Position numbers and translations under genes: made by a program
Assembly (NCBI GenBank): GCA_021737445.1
Contig: JAIPDY010000140.1
Location: 1-8,274 of the forward strand
From: Desulfotignum sp.
Lineage (GTDB): Bacteria; Desulfobacterota; Desulfobacteria; Desulfobacterales; Desulfobacteraceae
Reading direction: 5' to 3'
DNA length: 8,274 nucleotides
Shown here: positions 6,420-8,274 of the stretch, piece after piece
Layout of the letters: each line of letters starts with the position of its first letter
Numbering within the stretch: position 1 is the stretch's first letter
The notes under the pieces: generated by a model
Told to the model about the DNA's origin: nothing
The model's input: only the letters and a program-made list of their open reading frames with translations
Databases searched by the model: none

Positions 6420-7220
6420 ATGAAATACGGGGCTGCAAGTTTTCCAATAAAACCGGTGGAAGATGAGATCAAAAAGGCGGGAGATCTGGGGTTTGATTTT
6501 TTTGAACTGTCCATGGACCCGCCCGAGGGGCATTGGACCAGAGTCCGGGACATGGAAAAACAGATCGTTGCCGCCCTGGACGCTTGTAACCTGCCGGTGG
6601 TGTGTCATCTTCCTTCTTTTGTGTATACACCGGATCTGTCACCAGGTATCCGAAAGGCATCTTTGGATGAGATGCTGCATTCGCTGGATGCTGCCGCAGG
6701 CATCGGTGCACAAAAAGCGGTGCTGCACCCGGGATATATTACCGGCATGGGGGTGTTTGTCATGGAAACCGCAAAAAAACATGCCGGGGACAGCCTGGCC
6801 GCAATTGTTGAATACGCGGACAGACTGCACATCCGGCTGTGTTTTGAAAACATGTTTCCCGGTTACCACATTTTTTATGACCCGGATGAATTTGCCCCGC
6901 TTTTTGCCAAATTTTCCCATCTGAAAATGACCCTGGACACCGGCCATGCAAATATCGGGGATCCCGGCCAGGCAAGGCTGGGGCAGTTTGTCAGCCGGTT
7001 TGCCAACCGCATCGGCCATGTCCATGTCAGTGACAATTTTGGGAAAAAAGATGACCACCTGGCTGTAGGAAAGGGCAATATCGATTTTGAAGGGTTTGTC
7101 TCAGCGCTGAAACAGACCGGGTATGATGATACCATCACCCTTGAGGTGTTTTCCGCCGATACCGATGATCTGGTGAAAAGCAGAGAAAGAATAGAGTTTC
7201 TCATTTCAAACGGCCGCTAG
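6420..7220 (+). CDS. Sugar phosphate isomerase/epimerase family TIM-barrel enzyme
   Basis: A 266-residue cytosolic protein of the xylose-isomerase-like/AP endonuclease 2 TIM-barrel superfamily. Such enzymes use divalent metals to isomerise or epimerise sugars, or act as endonuclease IV. Likely metal and catalytic residues are all present: Glu29 (FFEL), His63 (VCHLP), His103 (LHPG), Glu143 (FENM), Asp173 and His176 (LDTGH), His200/His202 (GHVHVSDN), the DDHLAVGKGNIDF loop (211-223) and Glu242 (LEVF). That complete set argues for an active enzyme. The length fits sugar isomerases; nothing beyond the shared fold points to DNA repair. The substrate cannot be told. The start ATG lies 7 bases after the AsmA-family stop, and its ribosome binding site (GAGGAAA) directly follows that stop, so the two are surely co-transcribed and probably translationally coupled. 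Its end overlaps the convergent ATPase gene by 15 bases. Confidence 0.9.
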   Translation: MKYGAASFPIKPVEDEIKKAGDLGFDFFELSMDPPEGHWTRVRDMEKQIVAALDACNLPVVCHLPSFVYTPDLSPGIRKASLDEMLHSLDAAAGIGAQKAVLHPGYITGMGVFVMETAKKHAGDSLAAIVEYADRLHIRLCFENMFPGYHIFYDPDEFAPLFAKFSHLKMTLDTGHANIGDPGQARLGQFVSRFANRIGHVHVSDNFGKKDDHLAVGKGNIDFEGFVSALKQTGYDDTITLEVFSADTDDLVKSRERIEFLISNGR

Positions 7221-8274
7221 CGGCTTTTTTCTTCTGTCATTGGATATGATCCATTTTAAATATTTTACAATAGAACCAGTTAAATAAAATGGAAGGTTTA
7301 GCAGCAAGCATTCTTTTCCATCAACAGTTTTGATTTGATTGATTTCTAACTGTCCGGAATAAATTCTTACGGCATATTTATGAGGTGCGCGGTCTATGAA
7401 CTGATGAAGAGAGCGAAGCCGGCCAGTCGCAGCAGATTTTACTTCAACAGGTATGAGCAGCCCCTCATATTGAATCAGGAAATCAACTTCGGCATTAGAT
7501 TGCTTTTTCTCCCGGTTCCAAAATTGCAGCTTTGATAGAGGAGATGTTTCGGCAGCGAGAAGTTCCTGGCCGACAATATGCTCTGCTATTTTCTCCTGAT
7601 AGACAGAATCAATGCCATTGGCTCCAAACAGATCTTTTTGAAATCCTGCAAAATAGTTTAACATTCCGGTGTCAAGGACTTGGAGTCTTGGTGATTTTTT
7701 GGTATTTGGCCGAAGGGGGGGGGCAACAGAGGAAGAAGGATATAAAAGATAAATCAACATTGCCTTTTCCAATACTCTTAATGCTTCACTCATCTCCCTT
7801 GATTTATAGTTGGAGTTGCCAAAACCTTGGAATTTAATCCTGCTGCCTGCTTCATAGAACGCATTTGAAACAGCATGGCGAATGACATTTGCCATTGTTC
7901 TGTTTCGCGCATATTTTTCAACGTCATCAAGATAAGAGACGATCAAACTGTCAAATATACTATTGAGAGCAATGATATCTTTCCGGTCCGCATATTTTTG
8001 AACGATTTCCGGCATGCCCCCGATGATTGTGTAGGTATTAAATAGTTTCATTAACTTATCATGTGCAAAATCCGGGACAGGGATGTTTCTATTAAGGATG
8101 TCCAGACTGGAATCTTCTGATAAAGCATTTAAAAATTCCTTAAAGCTCAATGGCTTCATCATAAGGTATTCCACCCTGCCAACAGGGAAGCTGATATGTG
8201 TATCGATGAGTGTTTCCAAATCCAAAAGAGACCCGGCCGCAATGACGTACAAATGCGGAAAGGCCTCATAAAAA
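7206..8274 (-). CDS. AAA ATPase with DUF4143 C-terminal domain (COG1373 type), N-terminus outside the window
   Basis: About 355 residues of a predicted ATPase of the AAA_14/DUF4143 family. The frame is open to the right edge: FYEAFPH precedes LYVIAAGSLLD, the usual sensor-1-like strand, so the TTG at 8250-8252 is not the start and the Walker A and B motifs lie outside. Next come the ATPase lid with FKEFL and IIGGMPEIVQKY, a winged-helix-like part (SRIKFQ through SREMSEALRVLEKAMLIYLLYP), SPRLQVLDTGMLNY, and the C-terminal domain with AEVDF and PVEVKS, a PD-(D/E)xK nuclease-like pattern. The family is common, patchily distributed and of uncertain role; defence-like or regulatory roles are guesses. 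Base composition looks AT-richer than the neighbouring AsmA gene, hinting at acquisition. A nine-base C run (7715-7723 on the plus strand as G) sits in the VAPPL stretch. The stop overlaps the convergent isomerase gene by 15 bases. Confidence 0.88.
   Translation of the reverse strand, partial: FYEAFPHLYVIAAGSLLDLETLIDTHISFPVGRVEYLMMKPLSFKEFLNALSEDSSLDILNRNIPVPDFAHDKLMKLFNTYTIIGGMPEIVQKYADRKDIIALNSIFDSLIVSYLDDVEKYARNRTMANVIRHAVSNAFYEAGSRIKFQGFGNSNYKSREMSEALRVLEKAMLIYLLYPSSSVAPPLRPNTKKSPRLQVLDTGMLNYFAGFQKDLFGANGIDSVYQEKIAEHIVGQELLAAETSPLSKLQFWNREKKQSNAEVDFLIQYEGLLIPVEVKSAATGRLRSLHQFIDRAPHKYAVRIYSGQLEINQIKTVDGKECLLLNLPFYLTGSIVKYLKWIISNDRRKKPLAAV
7213..7230 (+). terminator. Short intrinsic terminator overlapping the isomerase stop codon
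   Basis: GCCG, loop CTAG, CGGC and T6 follow one another; the isomerase TAG stop lies in the loop. The 12 bases GCCGCTAGCGGC (7213-7224) form a perfect palindrome. The stem is short but all GC. On the other strand the same bases are the final codons of the ATPase gene (KKPLAAV). Confidence 0.5.
7715..7723 (+). repeat. Homopolymer of nine G inside the ATPase gene
   Basis: Nine consecutive G on the plus strand encode the APP of VAPPLRPNTKK on the minus strand. The frame is intact on both sides as given. Tracts of this length are prone to slippage, which would switch the gene off, and are also prone to sequencing error. Confidence 0.7.

Noticed and set aside
8250..8252. TTG as the start of the ATPase gene
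   Set aside because: Upstream in-frame codons to the window edge (FYEAFPH) fit the family, so the gene simply continues outside.

Overview
The window reads as ordinary chromosomal DNA of a Gram-negative, probably anaerobic bacterium. The style of the proteins (a type 2 ArgC, a large AsmA protein, very small cysteine-rich proteins) and the moderate GC content fit a sulfate-reducing Desulfobacterota such as Desulfobacteraceae. That placement is inference only. No tRNA, rRNA, CRISPR array, insertion sequence or attachment site was seen.

Left part (1-1260). The N-terminal half of a DEAD-box RNA helicase is encoded on the minus strand and runs off the left edge. An in-frame TGA interrupts it just before its DEAD motif. 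Its AT-rich upstream region (502-723) carries a terminator-like hairpin 20 bases before the start codon. Divergent from it lie two tiny plus-strand genes with strong ribosome binding sites: a 59-residue protein of unknown function, and a 76-residue protein built from three 25-residue repeats, each with a probable zinc site. A perfect 16-bp hairpin at 1191-1230 separates them from the convergent argC gene.

Middle part (1261-3369). A stand-alone type 2 N-acetyl-gamma-glutamyl-phosphate reductase (arginine biosynthesis) is on the minus strand. A LOG-family nucleotide phosphoribohydrolase is divergent from it on the plus strand. The 282 bases between them hold a candidate promoter for the LOG gene and no gene that I can support.

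Right part (3370-8274). A good sigma-70-like promoter precedes a two-gene operon: a 990-residue AsmA-family inner-membrane/periplasmic protein and, 7 bases later, a sugar phosphate isomerase/epimerase-like TIM-barrel enzyme. The enzyme gene ends in a short GC hairpin plus T6. The convergent last gene, an AAA ATPase with a DUF4143 domain, overlaps that end tail to tail by 15 bases. It runs off the right edge without its Walker motifs, looks lower in GC than its neighbours and carries a run of nine G/C bases, so it may be an acquired gene.

I found no convincing new multi-gene system. The most interesting items are the in-frame TGA in the helicase gene with its attenuator-like leader, and the pair of small cysteine-rich proteins.
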